A stretch of DNA of 64,000 nt, taken from positions 83,677,700-83,741,699 of the forward strand of contig NC_037673.1 in assembly GCF_003255815.1 (NCBI RefSeq), in the 5' to 3' direction. Numbering within the stretch: the first letter of the stretch is position 1; the number at the start of each line of letters is the position of its first letter. Made by a program: the position numbers and the translations under genes. Shown piece by piece: positions 22,951-35,555 of this stretch. The stretch comes from Theropithecus gelada (taxonomy: Eukaryota > Chordata > Mammalia > Primates > Cercopithecidae). A model generated the notes under the pieces. The model made no database searches, was not told the DNA's origin, and worked only from the letters and a program-made list of their open reading frames with translations.

Positions 22951-24131
22951 CTAGAAAATCGAAGACACAAATACAATTTGAAGAGTAACTAATTACAAAG
23001 CTTTTCACTAAAAAAAGATCTTTACTATATTTGAAATTAACAATAAGTTTAGAGGTATAGTACATCATTTTATGTTGAAAATAAAGTAAAATAATAATCC
23101 TTCTAGATCCCTAAAAAATTAACGTGACTAGAGACTATCTGGCCTCATCAGTAAAGGTACACATAAAAGCAAAAAGTCTGATATACTTTTAATTAATTGC
23201 ACTAAAAATGGGTAAAATAACAAAAACAATTTCCTCATTGTATAAGAAATGAATCAGCTAACTCTACTGGAGTGACAAGGACAGATTCAAAAACTTCTGA
23301 GAAATATTTTCTACTTCTAGAATATCAAAATAAATTCCTTTCTCAGAAATTATCTATGATTTCAATATGAAAACCTATTAATAGCTTCCAGAAATTTTTT
23401 TCATCATATACTTTCCTATAGTGGACAGGATATGAGTCACTTAATTTACAACTGAACTACTTATCCCTTTACATTCTATAGATTCTTACAGGGCACCTAC
23501 ACCTATCATCAGGTCTATAACACCCACTAAATCCATGAAGCCAAATAATACTTTTAGTTCCTTTGGGTTTCTTAAACCCTAACAGTGGCTGATTGCCTGA
23601 TCCAAAAAAGGGGAAATGATTAATGCAGTAATAGATACTTCTTGAATAAAACCACATGGAGACTTGATAGCTTAATGAAGAGACTTGTAGAATTTTGTAC
23701 TGAGAAATCTTCACCCTTTCAATGTAAGTTATCTAAACTAGAACTTACCATAGCATTCTGTAATTTATTTAAGTTTATAATTGCCTTGTAATAATAGAAA
23801 TACTAGGCAATAACAAAACCTTAAATCATTCTCTTATAACACAAAAGTAACTAAGATCAACAGTGCTTACTAAAGTTACTGGGTAAATCTGAGACTTAAC
23901 CTTTAGTAAACAATTCTTGAAGACAAAGCATAAAGTTATAAAACCATGGGTCTGAGTTTTCAAAATGAAAATGATAAATCTTCCACAGCTAAAACTTTCC
24001 CATGGTTCTTTTTTACAGCTTTTAAAAAGAGAAACAATTTTAAGAGTTGCATTTCTTTGTTGGTGACAAAAAGCCTTATTAATTATAGGTAGAAAGTAAA
24101 AGATGCTTCCTAGTTGCCAGGGCATGCCTAC
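22951..24131 (-). other. TMEM161B: TMEM161B intron 11
   Basis: About 1.2 kb, AT-rich. No repeat or RNA gene recognised. The 81- and 99-codon minus frames inside it show no known protein. Confidence 0.6.
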
Positions 24132-24228
24132 CTAGTGTTTTCAAAAGCAGAGTTGTGTGAAGCAGCATTACCAGAGGCGCCACATACTGCAGTGCAATGA
24201 CACAAAGATAATAAAAGACTCGAGCCAC
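24132..24228 (-). CDS. TMEM161B: TMEM161B exon 11
   Basis: 97 bp: 32 codons plus one base (residues 364-395, then part of Gly396). Acceptor GGTTGCAG before GTGGCTCG; donor ACACTAG followed by GTAGGC. It encodes VARVFYYLCVIALQYVAPLV and then MLLHTTLLLKTL, one or two hydrophobic membrane segments. Phase joins exactly with exons 10 and 12. Confidence 0.96.
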
Positions 24229-24760
24229 CTGCAACCAACAACATTCTTAAGTGTCTAATACAACTGACATGTTAGGAGTGAATTAAACTTTCATATAATT
24301 GTCATACCAAAATGTTTAAGAGATAATCCTTTCACAAGAAGGAAGCTAAATGTCAATGCTAAATGTCCCCAAAATGACTCTGGAAAGGCTCAATTTGAAG
24401 ACAAGGTTTTAGAATGTGAGAACATTAAAATGGATTCCTTAAAAATAATTCTTAAATGATGTATATATATTGGAGAAAATAATGACTAAGATTCAAATGG
24501 TATACATTTACTCATATTTCAAAGATAAAACAAAATGTAAGGGCATCTACCTAAAATATCAAACTAAATAACAATAGTAGGCAGAGTCACATATGAGCAT
24601 AAATCCCTCATAAATAAAAAATTAAGTCCCCATTCTACATGAACATATTTGAAGTCAAATTATGGAAAATAAAAAAATATATAAAAGGTAAAACAGAAAA
24701 AAAGTTGTCTAAATCTTAATAAATGCCTCTAACTATGGAGGTGAATAAAAAACTGGAGTT

Positions 24761-24908
24761 GGTTGGGCATGGTGGCTCAGCCTGTAATCCCAATCCTTTG
24801 GGAGGTGATGCAGGAGGATTGCTTGAGCTCAGGAGTTCAAGACAAGCCTGGGCTATACAGAGAGATGCTGTCTCTACAAAAAAATAAAATAACAATCATC
24901 ATAATAAA
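24761..24908 (+). mobile_element. Free left Alu monomer (FLAM-like)
   Basis: Only the left arm is present: TTGGGCATGGTGGCTCAGCC onward, ending at CTCTACAAAAAAATAAAATAAC. It lies in intron 10, which is otherwise without recognised elements (24229-25427). Confidence 0.85.
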
Positions 24909-25427
24909 AGGAGGTAGCTAAAACTACCTCTCTTAAAGAAAGATACAATCAAGTTATTGGTCCATTATAGTGGCAGATGGATTCCTTGTCCTTTTCTTCT
25001 GTGGAAGCCTCAAATAAATTAAATACTTACATTTCATATTCAAGTACATTTAAAATGAATAAATGTAGCCACTAAAAGTAGTATTTCCTACTCTTTAAGT
25101 CTTAAAGTCTGGACAATATGTTATAACGTCTTTCAAATCAATTAGAAGGGTCCCATTTAGCAATATTAGGCATAAAACAGCTTTGTACCACCCACTGTAT
25201 GACACCAAGCACTTAAGGCAGGAAGAAGAATTAAGACCCCTTCCTTCACGTGGCACCAAAATCAGAAAAAGGTCTCTTTGATATCTGTTAGCTTAAGATT
25301 GTTTTGTTTACTTACAATAAGAATAAGACGGGTTGAAATACTATCTACTAAAGGAAACCAATATTTTTCTTTTTTCTTAGAGTGTGGTTTTTGCTATTTT
25401 TCATTTTGACTAGGGTATAAAACTTAC

Positions 25428-25602
25428 CATTTTCTGTAGCTCAACCGTACTTATTCGCCCTGCTTCTTTCTTCATCTGATCCACACATTTTTGGGCTAAA
25501 TTTAAATAAGCTTGCAGGTGACTACGCATCATGGCCAACCGCAAAGCACACAGCAGGATTATTAACCAGAGTCGCAGAGTATCAAATGTGGCTTCTGTCA
25601 TT
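25428..25602 (-). CDS. TMEM161B: TMEM161B exon 10
   Basis: 175 bp, completing Leu305 and encoding residues 306-363. Acceptor GATCTGTAG before AATGACAG; donor AAAATG followed by GTAAGT. Starts MTEATFDTLRLW, continues with the hydrophobic LIILLCALRLA, and then a charged helix-like stretch with AYLNLAQKCVDQMKKEAG ending ELQKM. Likely a membrane segment followed by a cytoplasmic amphipathic helix. Confidence 0.96.
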
Positions 25603-26216
25603 CTACAGATCAAAAAGTTGATATAGTGCTCTCAAAGACAATATGCTAGCATGCTTGTTGTATGTTAATGCTCACCATATAAAATATAAGAAGTCTATAC
25701 TTAGTAACAGACACACAAAAGAATCTGACTCTGCCATAGACTTATCTGTATAATACTTTCACTTGAATAACAGAACTAGATAAATGTATTATGAAAGCAT
25801 AAGAAGTTAACAGGTATCTAGAAGAAAAAAGTAGAGCAATACATGATACCCTTTTCTCTATATACCCTCCTCCATGGATAAAAACTGGCTGTGACATGAA
25901 AAGAGAAGTTGGGGAAAGCAAGAAAACTGCAGGGATTGCCTGTGGGACTAATCAAGTCAATCACCAAACATCATTGGGTACAGCTTTGCCTGATCATACA
26001 CCTATTTGCATGGGATCTTCCACTCTGCTGAGCCTTCACTTGGGACCACTGGAAAATCAAAACTTCTGATACATTATGAAGATATCAGATGCCTGAAATT
26101 CCTCTACAACAATTCATTTAACTTGTTATGCATTGAAGCTGGCTCGGTTCTAAGCAATTCCTCAAACTTAAGGTTAGGATTCTAGGTGAAAACACATAAC
26201 GTAAAGACATCATTTC

Positions 26217-26573
26217 GCACTTTGGGAGGCTGAGACGGGCGGATCACGAGGTCAGCAGATTGAGACCATCCTGGCTAACATGATGAAACCCCGTCTCTAC
26301 TAAAAAAAAAAAAAAATACAAAAAACTAGCCGGGCGAGGTGGCGGGCGCCTGTAGTCCCAGCTACTCGGGAGGCTGAGGCAGGAGAATGGCGTAAACCCG
26401 GGAGGCGGAGCTTGCAGTGAGCTGAGATCCGGCCACTGCACTCCAGCCTGGGNNNNNNNNNNNCACTTTCATTTCTTTTTTTTTTTTTTTTTTTTTTGGT
26501 TGGGGGTTCCACCCTCTCCCCCCGCCGGGGGGGAAAAGGGGGAGCCCCCAAAAAAAAAAAAAAAAAAAAAAAA
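26217..26573 (+). mobile_element. Young AluY (AluYRa-like), 5' truncated, with assembly gap
   Basis: Starts at GCACTTTGGGAGGC, lacking about the first 32 bases. Carries GCCGGGCGAGGTGGCGGGC and GATCCGGCCACTGCA, which I associate with cercopithecid AluYRa. Target duplication AAAGACATCATTTC at 26203-26216 and 26574-26587. The right end is replaced by 11 N (26453-26463) and noisy sequence. Confidence 0.9.
26453..26463. other. Assembly gap (11 N)
   Basis: Run of 11 undetermined bases at the point where the Alu should read GCGACAGAGCGAGACTCC. Confidence 0.99.
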
Positions 26574-26576
26574 AAA
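26464..26576. other. Low-quality or misassembled sequence
   Basis: A T22 run, then a G/C-only-looking block (26498-26549: GGTTGGGGGTTCCACCCTCT and on to GGAGCCCCC), then an A27 run. The middle block resembles a poorly called read of the opposite strand of an Alu start (GAGACGGAGTCTCGCTCTGT). Not credible biology. Confidence 0.75.
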
Positions 26577-28124
26577 GACATCATTTCAGAAACCAGATCA
26601 CTGATGAGGGCTGCTTAAAGAATATTAGAAAGAAGAGATAACTTCTGATGTCCTTTTGGTGTTTAATGTTTTTAAAAGACCATGGGTTTTTGCTCTGATG
26701 AAGAAATACATTGCAAGTAATTTGAATGTAGTGACTACACCACCCTTGGCATCTAGTCTTATATCTAGTACCTACCAGGCACTTAATATGACCGTTGTAA
26801 TGCACAGACTGATTTGCCAGGTAAAACCTGGAATTGAGAAGGGTCTCCCTGAAATTCGTAAGAACATGAGGGTAGAATGGATGCGTATAAAGAAGAACAA
26901 ATGAGAAAAGATTTACAAAAAAAAAAAAAAAACCTCATAACTAAAACTATAATATAGGAAAATTTGAAGTGTAATATTTTGCTCGAACTGTTAATGAAAT
27001 GGAGTTAAGAAATGGGGATGGGACAAAGGCTTTACTTTATATACTCTCTCTTTTTATTAAGTCACGAGGGGACATGGACATAAAATTCCAATGGAAATGC
27101 ACTGTTGGCTAAGAAAGATAAAGGCATAACATTTTATCAACATGTTTCCACTACAATGAACAATGAGATTAGGGAGCCATCATGTGAGGTAACAGTACAT
27201 AAGACACAAGCCTACCCACAACCTTGACCCTTTCCTGGGGACCTATAAACAATACTGTGCTCCCTCCAGTTGTGCAACAAGGACAGGCTGGGAGCAGCCT
27301 GAAGACAGCTATTTCACAGCCTTTGAGGATAACAGGTAATGTGAATGAAAGGAATAGAAAGTAGTGAACTAGAAAATTATTTGCTCAGTTTATGGGTTCA
27401 GGATTTAGGATAATAGTCATTAAATAGTACTTTCTAATTAGATTATTCAGTATCATCATAAATATCTGAAAAATTGATCTGATAGAGTATCTCAAGAAGG
27501 AGCATGAGGAGGGGCTTAAAGTACACAGGTAAAGCACAGGCAGAATAAATCACCCTAAATTCCTGATGCCATTCTGAGCTTTCCTGTATATGCTGTGTTC
27601 TTTTTATGAGGTTATAAGCACACATGGACTCTGTTTACCAATATTTTATTTTTTTCAATGCTTTATCAGAACACATGATGGACTCAAATACATTTCTGGG
27701 TTGAAACTACATTATACCATATTTTTTGCTTCTGATTACAAAGACCTTTCCACAAATCAATTTGTCTGTGACAGAAGAAGAACCTGTCACTTCATTTTTC
27801 CTTCATCCTACCCTCTTTGATGGGAAGCCATTTTTCACAATCTACCATATGCACTTTAGATTTTTAACAAAAATTAAAAACTGCCTCTAATAACCATGAA
27901 TTCAAATTAAAGAATAATAAAAGAGAGCAGAGGTAAAACCACAGAAAGAGAACCTCAGGTCTTTATGTACAAACCACATTTTTCCTATAATTTAATATAC
28001 ACACAAGGGAAAAGTTCCTTATTCCCATTTCCATTAAATAAAGTATTCACTACTAATGAATCCACATGTAATTTAATCAGACTGGAAGTGGGAAGTGAAT
28101 GTTGGTATAACTACCAAGTGTTTT

Positions 28125-28300
28125 ATGTACACACGATTTGGCTGAATAACCTTAGTCAAATTATTTAACCTCTGAGCCTGTTATTTCATTTATAAAACAG
28201 GATGAGAACAACAACATATGCACAATTACCATAAAAAGACACAATATGTAAAGTATCAATATCTCACATAATAACCGGTATAAGTGTATCATAAATGCTA
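28125..28300 (-). mobile_element. MIR
   Basis: Reverse MIR core: CTTAGTCAAATTATTTAACC then CTCTGAGCCTGTTATTTCAT and TATAAAACAGGATGAGAAC. Confidence 0.75.
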
Positions 28301-28765
28301 GTTTCCTTATTTTCTCAATTTAACTAAGGCAAATATAAAATCAGAGAACATAATGACAGGAGTATGAAATCCAGTTTCCACGACCAAATTTCAAGGAAGG
28401 ATTGGGAATGCTTTTAGTATCAAAGATATGAATTAGCAGTTTCTCTGAGATTTTTCTAGAACCCTAGGATCCTTAGAATTACTCTTCAATACTTAAGGAA
28501 TCTGTCAAGTTAAAATTACCATTAAGGTAATTAGTGTATATCGGCAGGGGGGAAGCATTACTTTTTCAGTGGCTATTTCCTGGGTTCAACAGGATTAAAT
28601 CTAAAAAGAAAAATTATCATGGTCATCACTGATTTTATATATACTCCAAGAAAAACTGGTACCAGGATCTAAAAGAAGTACACAATATAAAAGGTACACT
28701 GCAGAGTCAACGACTAGTCAAGTATTTCTATTTTAATTCTGATGAGGCAAAGCAGTGAAAAGAAC

Positions 28766-28968
28766 ATTTATTAAGCACTTAATTCCAGCTGGTTGCATTA
28801 CATGTGTTCTTTCATTTACTCCAATGATAACCTTGTGAGGTAGATACTATTATCTTCGTCTTCCACATGGGGAAACAGAGGCTCAGTGGTTAAGTAATCT
28901 GCCTCAAGCAAAGATTTTAGTGAGGAGGAGAGCTGGAGTTTGGACCAGTTCTGTCTGAAACTTTCTAT
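28766..28968 (+). mobile_element. MIR
   Basis: Forward MIR: TTTATTAAGCACTTAATTCC, CCTTGTGAGGTAGATACTAT, GGGGAAACAGAGGCTCAGTG, GCTGGAGTTTGGACCAGTTC. Confidence 0.85.
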
Positions 28969-29697
28969 TACTCTAACAGTTCTACAAGGCTAACATATCA
29001 AGTCTAGTTATTAACGCCTATTAATAAACTGTTTGTTTCCTCACCATCTTCTGCTAAAATATAGTTGCCTAACTATAGAACTATAAACTAGTATTAGATA
29101 ATAATGTTAAGGTATTAGTATTAGATAATTTTGTTAGGTACGATGATATTATTGTTATATAGGAAAATATCCTTATTTTTTTTAGAGGTGCAAGCTAAAG
29201 TATGAAGGGATAAAACTGCTATGTCTCTAATTTAATTCAAAAATGCTTCATCAAAAAACAAAATAAAAAATGGATTAAGCAAATATGGAAAATGTTAACA
29301 ACTGTCAAATATAGGGGTTGAGTATATGAGTTTCCATTTACACTACTTTTTTTCTCCATAATTTTCACAATTAAAACAAAAGGACTCCAGAAAGTATCTA
29401 AACAATAGGCACAATGACAACAGAAAAATGATGATGATTGGACGTAAAGAAGAGAAAAAAAACAGTGTGTAAGATAATATTAGTGCAAAGTAATAATCAT
29501 TAACATTAACTAATAAAGATCACAAAAATGTTAAATGATGCTCTGTAGCTTCAATTTTCTAACACATCTTTTAGCATTCCTATTAATGTCTGAAAAATAC
29601 AGTGTCCTGATTTTATCACTGAAAAACAAATACAGTAAATAACATTTAGTAAAGCAGTTTTGGTGATAAAAATCAGCTTTCAAATGCCCATACTTAC

Positions 29698-29811
29698 AAA
29701 GGGATACTTTCTTTACCCAGTGGTGGGTTCATAATGTAGTCTTTGGTGATTGGTTTTACCCAGAGCAGAACCATAAATAAAGGTGCCAGGAAGTTGATAT
29801 GAAGTAATGTT
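29698..29811 (-). CDS. TMEM161B: TMEM161B exon 9
   Basis: 114 bp, completing Gln267 and encoding residues 268-304 plus two bases of Leu305. Acceptor TATTTTCAG before AACATTAC; donor CCCTTT followed by GTAAGT. Encodes HINFLAPLFMVLLWVKPI, a membrane segment, then the loop TKDYIMNPPLGKESIP. Confidence 0.96.
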
Positions 29812-32519
29812 CTGAAAATATGTAAGAAATAAATATAAAAATTCAGAAACAACATGTGCTAATAAACTACAGAAGCTTGGGTCTTACTAAAATGGAGGTA
29901 GGAACTTATTTGCAATATTCTACTACTTACGGTACTACTGTCACCATCATTTTATATTTATCATTATGATTTAACACTGATTTGAGCCTGTGAGAAATTA
30001 TGTCATTATCTTAATTTTTCAAATGAGAACATTTAGATGAGGAAAAGTTAAATGACTTGCTCTTGGCAATAACAGCCAGAGGTAAATATAGGACTAAAAT
30101 TCAGATTTGTTCACTTCTATTCTAGTATTCTTTAGTAATCCCATACTTTATTCCTGATTTAATAAGCAGGTATTTAATGATTCTAACTTTAGATAGTCAA
30201 TGAATCTAATGGATTTTCAGTACAGAAGAGTCATCTGATACTTTCTAGTGCAAATGAAACAAAGTGTCTCCTCATTATCTACAAGTAAATGATAGTGATT
30301 AGCCAGGTCCATATGACAAGAAGGCATATGGCAGATGGAACCTACTCCAACAACCTGCAACTGAGGAACCTTTCAATGTGTAATGATCATGTATAATTTT
30401 TAATTTCCATTGTTAAAATCATAAGTGATTCCACATTTTAATTTCTTTTTGAATGAGTATGAACACACTTGAAATAATTTCCCTATCATATATATATATA
30501 TATATATCTCAAAAAAATTTGCATTACTCCTGACAAGGCAATATACCTAATACAGCAAAGGTTTCAGGTCTGCACTATAACTTCATTGTTAATTGTCCAA
30601 GTTTGTACCCTACAGAGACAGATGGCTGATGAACATTTTTGTTATTTTAGAAAAAAGGCAAATTCTTCACACATTTTATTACCATAAACTGCTTTCATTA
30701 TCAACCACACTTAAGAGCTAAACTGGAGGATTCAAAATACACACAAACGCCACATTTTAAAGTATTACTACACAGGCAAATGACAGGGATCTGTGTGAGT
30801 GAACAGGGCTGGGTCAGGAAGCCATGAACACCTGACAGGGAAAGGCAGAACTCTCGCTCTAACCTCTGATATGAAAACAGGTCCTAGTGCCTGGCCACGG
30901 GGGTGAAGAGAATGCTGCTCTTTGTGCCAGTCATGTTATTCTCACAACAGAACTAGCTTGCCCACACCCTTATATCAAGGCAGAGTGCTACAACACAATG
31001 AGGGGCTGCAATAACTGAAAATAAAACCCCAAATCCCCAAAGGGAAAAAATCTTAAAACGAAGCCACATTTTACTAAAAAGGGCACTAAAATGTGTGCTC
31101 CACCCCCAACCACCACTAAATGCTTTAAATGTTTTTATAAAGTGATTCTTTCATCCCACAGCCTGGGTAAACCATCGGATGTGGGGAAGAAAGAAGCAGT
31201 ATTAGGTATGCAGTGTTGCTAGGGAACACTCTAGTATCAAGGAGCAGCCCACAGCGGTTTCAGTAGCTTGTGAAGGGCTCCCCTCCACCCACCCTTTTCA
31301 GCTTATTTAAATCATAACACTGGGGTTAGTGGACTGAAGTGTGTGTGTAGAGAGGAGGGGGAGAACCAGGTTTTGTCTTAAAAGAAGCCATTAGGGAGAC
31401 GGGTGGTGGGAGAAAGGCAGGATGTAGCCAAAAGCACGCTGAGTAAAAGAAGGAAAAAAAAAAAAAAGAAGGATGAAGGAGTGTGTAGTGGAAGGTGACA
31501 ATAGGTAAACACACGTATAAAGCATATGTAGAAAAATGGAAGTGAGGTTAAAAAAAAAGACAGTCAAAAGTAAATTAAAGGGAAATGACATAGGTAACAG
31601 AGACAAGAATGTGCAAAGACTAAAGACTCAGCCTCATTAAAAATAGGTTTTAAAGAATAGAAATGTTAGGAAATAAGATCACCCAGAGAAACTTAATGAT
31701 TATAAATACACATATCAAAATGAAATATTCTCAAGTTGGGCTTCTACTGCAAAACAAAACGACGAGACAGGAACTTTGATCTGAATATGAGTTGAAGTAG
31801 ATATAAGCCTATCTTTCTGCCAAGATGTCTACATCAACAACAAAAAAAATCTGTGACAACCACAAAGAATACAGTAAATGGGCTTTGAACTACATATAAA
31901 GATGAAATATGACTTGTCCAAACTAACGTAGAATTTCAGAACTAAAACAGAATTTGGTAGTTAGAAGTAATGTACAACATATAACATTGTAGAGTATTAA
32001 CAATTCCAAAATAATGTATTATTTTAATAAGAGTCAATAAGCAGGTCAATAACTTAAGGAAAACAAACATCTCTTACATACAACTTTAAGTTTTAAAATG
32101 TTTTTAAATAAAATTTTACATTAAAAAGTTAATTTAAATAGATTCATATAAAAACTTAAAACAATATTTTAAAGTAAAATGATCTTATTTTTTAAGAGAA
32201 ATTTCTATGGAGCCTCAGTTTAGTTGTAGAGATTGCAATGTAAGCCCCTGAATTAGAAAGAACATAAATTTTGAGATTTTCATTTTAACAGGCAAGACAA
32301 ATTTAGTAACTGATGGTGTATCTTTTTAAATACAAGACTTAAAATTTGGAAGCAAATAAAAGAAACTTGCTTATAGTTGAAAGAGGAAGTAATGTGACAT
32401 CAAATAGTTATTTATTAATTTTCAATACAATAATTTATGATTACATTACAATATTATACCTTCATTAAGATGGAAAACATATATTTATCTGCATGTGCTT
32501 ATGTACATTTTCCGCTTAC
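29812..32519 (-). other. TMEM161B: TMEM161B intron 8
   Basis: About 2.7 kb. A weak MIR lies at 29975-30140 and a short TA repeat at 30488-30507. 30770-31420 is somewhat richer in G and C than its surroundings and has no repeat that I recognise. The rest is AT-rich with nothing seen. Confidence 0.55.
29975..30140 (+). mobile_element. MIR, diverged
   Basis: GATGAGGAAAAGTTAAATGA, CTTGCTCTTGGCAATAACAG and GGACTAAAATTCAGATTTGT follow the MIR order in the forward direction. Confidence 0.65.
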
Positions 32520-32660
32520 TGTGTAATTTTTTCTGTTGCCAAATTCAGGGCATCCAGATGCATTTGAGCCAGCCGTAATCCAGGAAATGTCAAAAAAGCC
32601 CCAATGAGTGAACAGAAAATAGCCAGGAAAAATTTGAAAGTAAGTTTTGAAACAGGACTC
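32520..32660 (-). CDS. TMEM161B: TMEM161B exon 8
   Basis: 141 bp, residues 220 (split Gln) to 267 (split Gln). Acceptor TTATTTTTAG before GAGTCCTG; donor TTACACA followed by GTAAGC. Encodes SPVSKLTFK, a hydrophobic segment FFLAIFCSLIGAFLTF, then PGLRLAQMHLDALNLATEKI, an amphipathic helix-like piece. Confidence 0.96.
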
Positions 32661-33139
32661 CTAAAAATAAAATTTTCAAAGAAGCTGATAAATTTTTATA
32701 ATTAGCTTTCGAAGAATTTCCTTTCTTCTAATCAATTATGTTACAAACAACAATAACAGTAAAACAAAGCAAATTTCTACAAAAAGATTGCTATTATTCA
32801 AGTACCTATAATGGATTCTGGTGAACTGTAAACTAAATGAGGCATCTCTTTAGTCGCAGTCACAACAACCTAACTTACACATTCAACAAGGAATTGATAT
32901 ATAACTTGGATAGAAATTTAATCTTTTGAGGGAGATGAATTTAAGAAATGCAAATTTATATAAGAATTCTATGAAAGATACTAACTTTATATAGTCATAA
33001 AAATTATGAGTAAGGATGTTTCTAGAAGTGACAGTCCAACTTAAAACTCTTTACTAATTTAAAACAGCTATAGTAAATGCTGCTTTATTAAAAATATAAA
33101 ATGTTAAATTTAAATAATGCTTAATTTTTCAAAGACTTA

Positions 33140-33337
<198 letters not shown>

Positions 33338-33734
33338 TTAGTATGCCATAACGCAATAAAATTTGGTTATTAGCAGGAACAGGCTTTGAAAACATCCCTT
33401 TGATATTTGTACATTCCATGAGTGTGCATAAAATTTGCATTAATTCTTTAACTATGTGAGTAAACTTTAGCATTACAGAAACTTATTTAACTGTAAGGAA
33501 AAAAATGAGACAGTATTTTTGGAAAACATATTAATTAAAAACTTAGCTAAAACAAAAGCAAAAAAAGAAGATCTTAATTAAGAATAATAAAGGTTAATTA
33601 TTTAGAACATTACAGAGTATACACTTTAAATTTAATTTTAAATATTTATCAGATATAAAACTTAAATACTGAGGTCAAAAATATTAGCATTAGAGAAAGC
33701 AAAATTGATTTTTAAAGTTATATGAAACTATTAC

Positions 33735-33886
33735 CTGTTTCAAGTCCAAATTCCAGATAATTTTCTGTTACAATCAATACTGCCATTGCTTTGACAAAGA
33801 AAAAAAATCCAAAGGTGACACAAACAGATCTTTCACCACCATCTTCTACTTTAAAATAGTGTGTAGTTAATGAAAATAGAACTTTG
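33735..33886 (-). CDS. TMEM161B: TMEM161B exon 6
   Basis: 152 bp, residues 149 (split Ile) to 200 (split Gly). Acceptor CTTCTGCAG before CAAAGTTC; donor AAACAG followed by GTAATA. Encodes KVLFSLTTHYFKVEDGGERS and then the strongly hydrophobic VCVTFGFFFFVKAMAVLIV, ending TENYLEFGLET. Includes one clear membrane segment. Confidence 0.96.
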
Positions 33887-34636
33887 CTGCAGAAGGAAAA
33901 GTTCAGGAAAAACCACAATAACTTCATGGGAACTATACACAACGATCTTGATAGGACTTGATTCCAATAAAATCTGGCTACAGCATTTATTTCTAAGTGG
34001 AGTTTATAACATTTTTAAATTAAGGAAAAGAACACCCACATACTAAGTTATAGCTAGGGAATGTATTTCTAGTTTATCTCACTCAAATTTTACTAGAAGA
34101 TTATTTCAAGATTTTTATGCAATACGTACTCAGTGACATGAAAAGCCAGGGTAGAGGTTATTCTAGAGAACTGTCTTTATTAGGCATGTCTGTTAAACCA
34201 GTTTACATTTATAATTAAACACATAACACAGGAATCATCCATAATAATTCAACAAGTTAAAACTTGAGAATTTTACTAGTAGCTATTGTTGATCTGTAGT
34301 ATGAAAACTAAATGTCTGGGATCACCACTTCACATTAGTATTAAGCGAAAATCTTTAGAGAAAACAAGTTCCAACTGAGTATTCAAACACAGCCAAAGTT
34401 TCAACATGCTCATCTATTAAAACAGGCTGAAGAGACTATCTTATCTAAACCATCCCGACACACACACAAATTGATTTAATCAAGGTTAAATCAGTGCGTG
34501 GCCCAAAGCTAGAACTCAGATCTCCATTATACACCAAATTGTTCTCCTTGAAATCTCAAAACAAACAAGATAAGGTGCTTGGCAAACAAACCTAGAAAAG
34601 CAATCTTTACGTAAACTTTATGTCAAGCATGGAAAA

Positions 34637-35215
34637 TAACAGCTATCATTTAGTACTTGCCATGTGCCGGGCAATACCAATTAACTTTTAATTCTCACAT
34701 TAACCATATTATTATTGCTACTTTACAGACATTTTAAAAAACTTAAAAAAACAAAACAAAACAAATTGTGGGCCAGGCGCACTGGCTCACGCCTATAAAC
34801 TTCCAACACTTTGGGAGGTCTAGGTGAGCAGATCGCCTGAAGTCAGGAGTTTGAGACCAGCCTGGCAAACATGGTGAAATCCCATCTCCACCTAAAATGC
34901 AAAAATTAGCCAGGCATGGTGGCACATGCCTGTAGTCCCAGCTACTCGGGAGGCTGAGGCAGGAGAATTGCTTGAATCCAGGAGATGGAAGTTGCAGTGA
35001 GTCTAGATAGCACTATTGCACTCCAGCCTGGGCAACAAGAGTAAAACTCTGTCTCAGAAAACAATCAAACAAACAACAACAACAAAAAACAACTGTGGCA
35101 GAGAGGTAAAAGTAAAAACCTCAAAATCACAGCTAGATTAGAGAAAGTTGAGATTTAAAACTAGACAGTCTGGATCTAGACTCTGTGCACTTAACAATTG
35201 ATTATATTGCCTCTA
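34637..35215 (+). mobile_element. MIR split by an Alu
   Basis: MIR text runs CATTTAGTACTTGCCATGTG to about 34738, then resumes after the Alu with GGCAGAGAGGTAAAAG, GAGATTTAAAACTAGACAGT and CTGGATCTAGACTCTGTGCA. Confidence 0.75.
34771..35088 (+). mobile_element. Alu
   Basis: Dimeric AluS-like copy starting GGCCAGGCGCACTGGCTCAC, tail (CAAA/CAA)n. It interrupts the MIR; ACAANTGTGG-like sequence stands on both sides. Confidence 0.93.
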
Positions 35216-35439
35216 AAAAACTGTACATAGCACCTAAGTCAATGTGGTACTTATAGCAGTAACACATAAAATCTTTTCAAAATAGAACGCCCTGACAGAA
35301 GTAAAGAATTAAAACATTCTCATCATCAGAAGAATCCTTTCATATATATCTTATACACACAGTCTGAAGGTAATTTTATACAATATATTTAATAATTTTA
35401 TGCGTGAAGAAAATTTTGACTGCATTTTAACTGCAATCT

Positions 35440-35555
35440 CTCACTTGAGGCCAGGTGTAAAGTTTTCTACTTCTGGTGTCATGCCAGTACTGGAAAAGTT
35501 TCAGATTTTGGAGCATTTTGGATTTTGGACTGTAATGCTCAACCTGTATCAAACA
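35440..35555. mobile_element. Short palindromic DNA transposon, second copy
   Basis: Shares CAGATTTTGGAGCATTTTGG and AATGCTCAACCTGTA with the element at 9990-10220. Confidence 0.55.

Larger units (their letters stand above)
25603..29697 (-). other. TMEM161B: TMEM161B intron 9
   Basis: About 4.1 kb. Contains a young Alu with an assembly gap (26217-26573) and MIRs (28125-28300 and 28766-28968). The rest (25603-26202, 26588-28124, 28301-28765, 28969-29697) holds nothing I recognise. A plus-strand 82-codon frame at 26656-26904, followed by an A17 run at 26919, is not a known protein. Confidence 0.6.

Noticed and set aside
22951..23068. 5' extension of the last-exon open frame with its own ATG
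   Set aside because: The acceptor at 22951-22952 and the phase with exon 11 show that this is intron read-through.
26498..26549. G/C-rich block as a hairpin or CpG feature
   Set aside because: Lies beside an assembly gap between homopolymers and has the look of poor base calls.
26656..26904. 82-codon plus frame followed by an A-run, possible retrocopy
   Set aside because: No recognisable parent protein, no target duplication seen, and it is antisense to TMEM161B in an intron.
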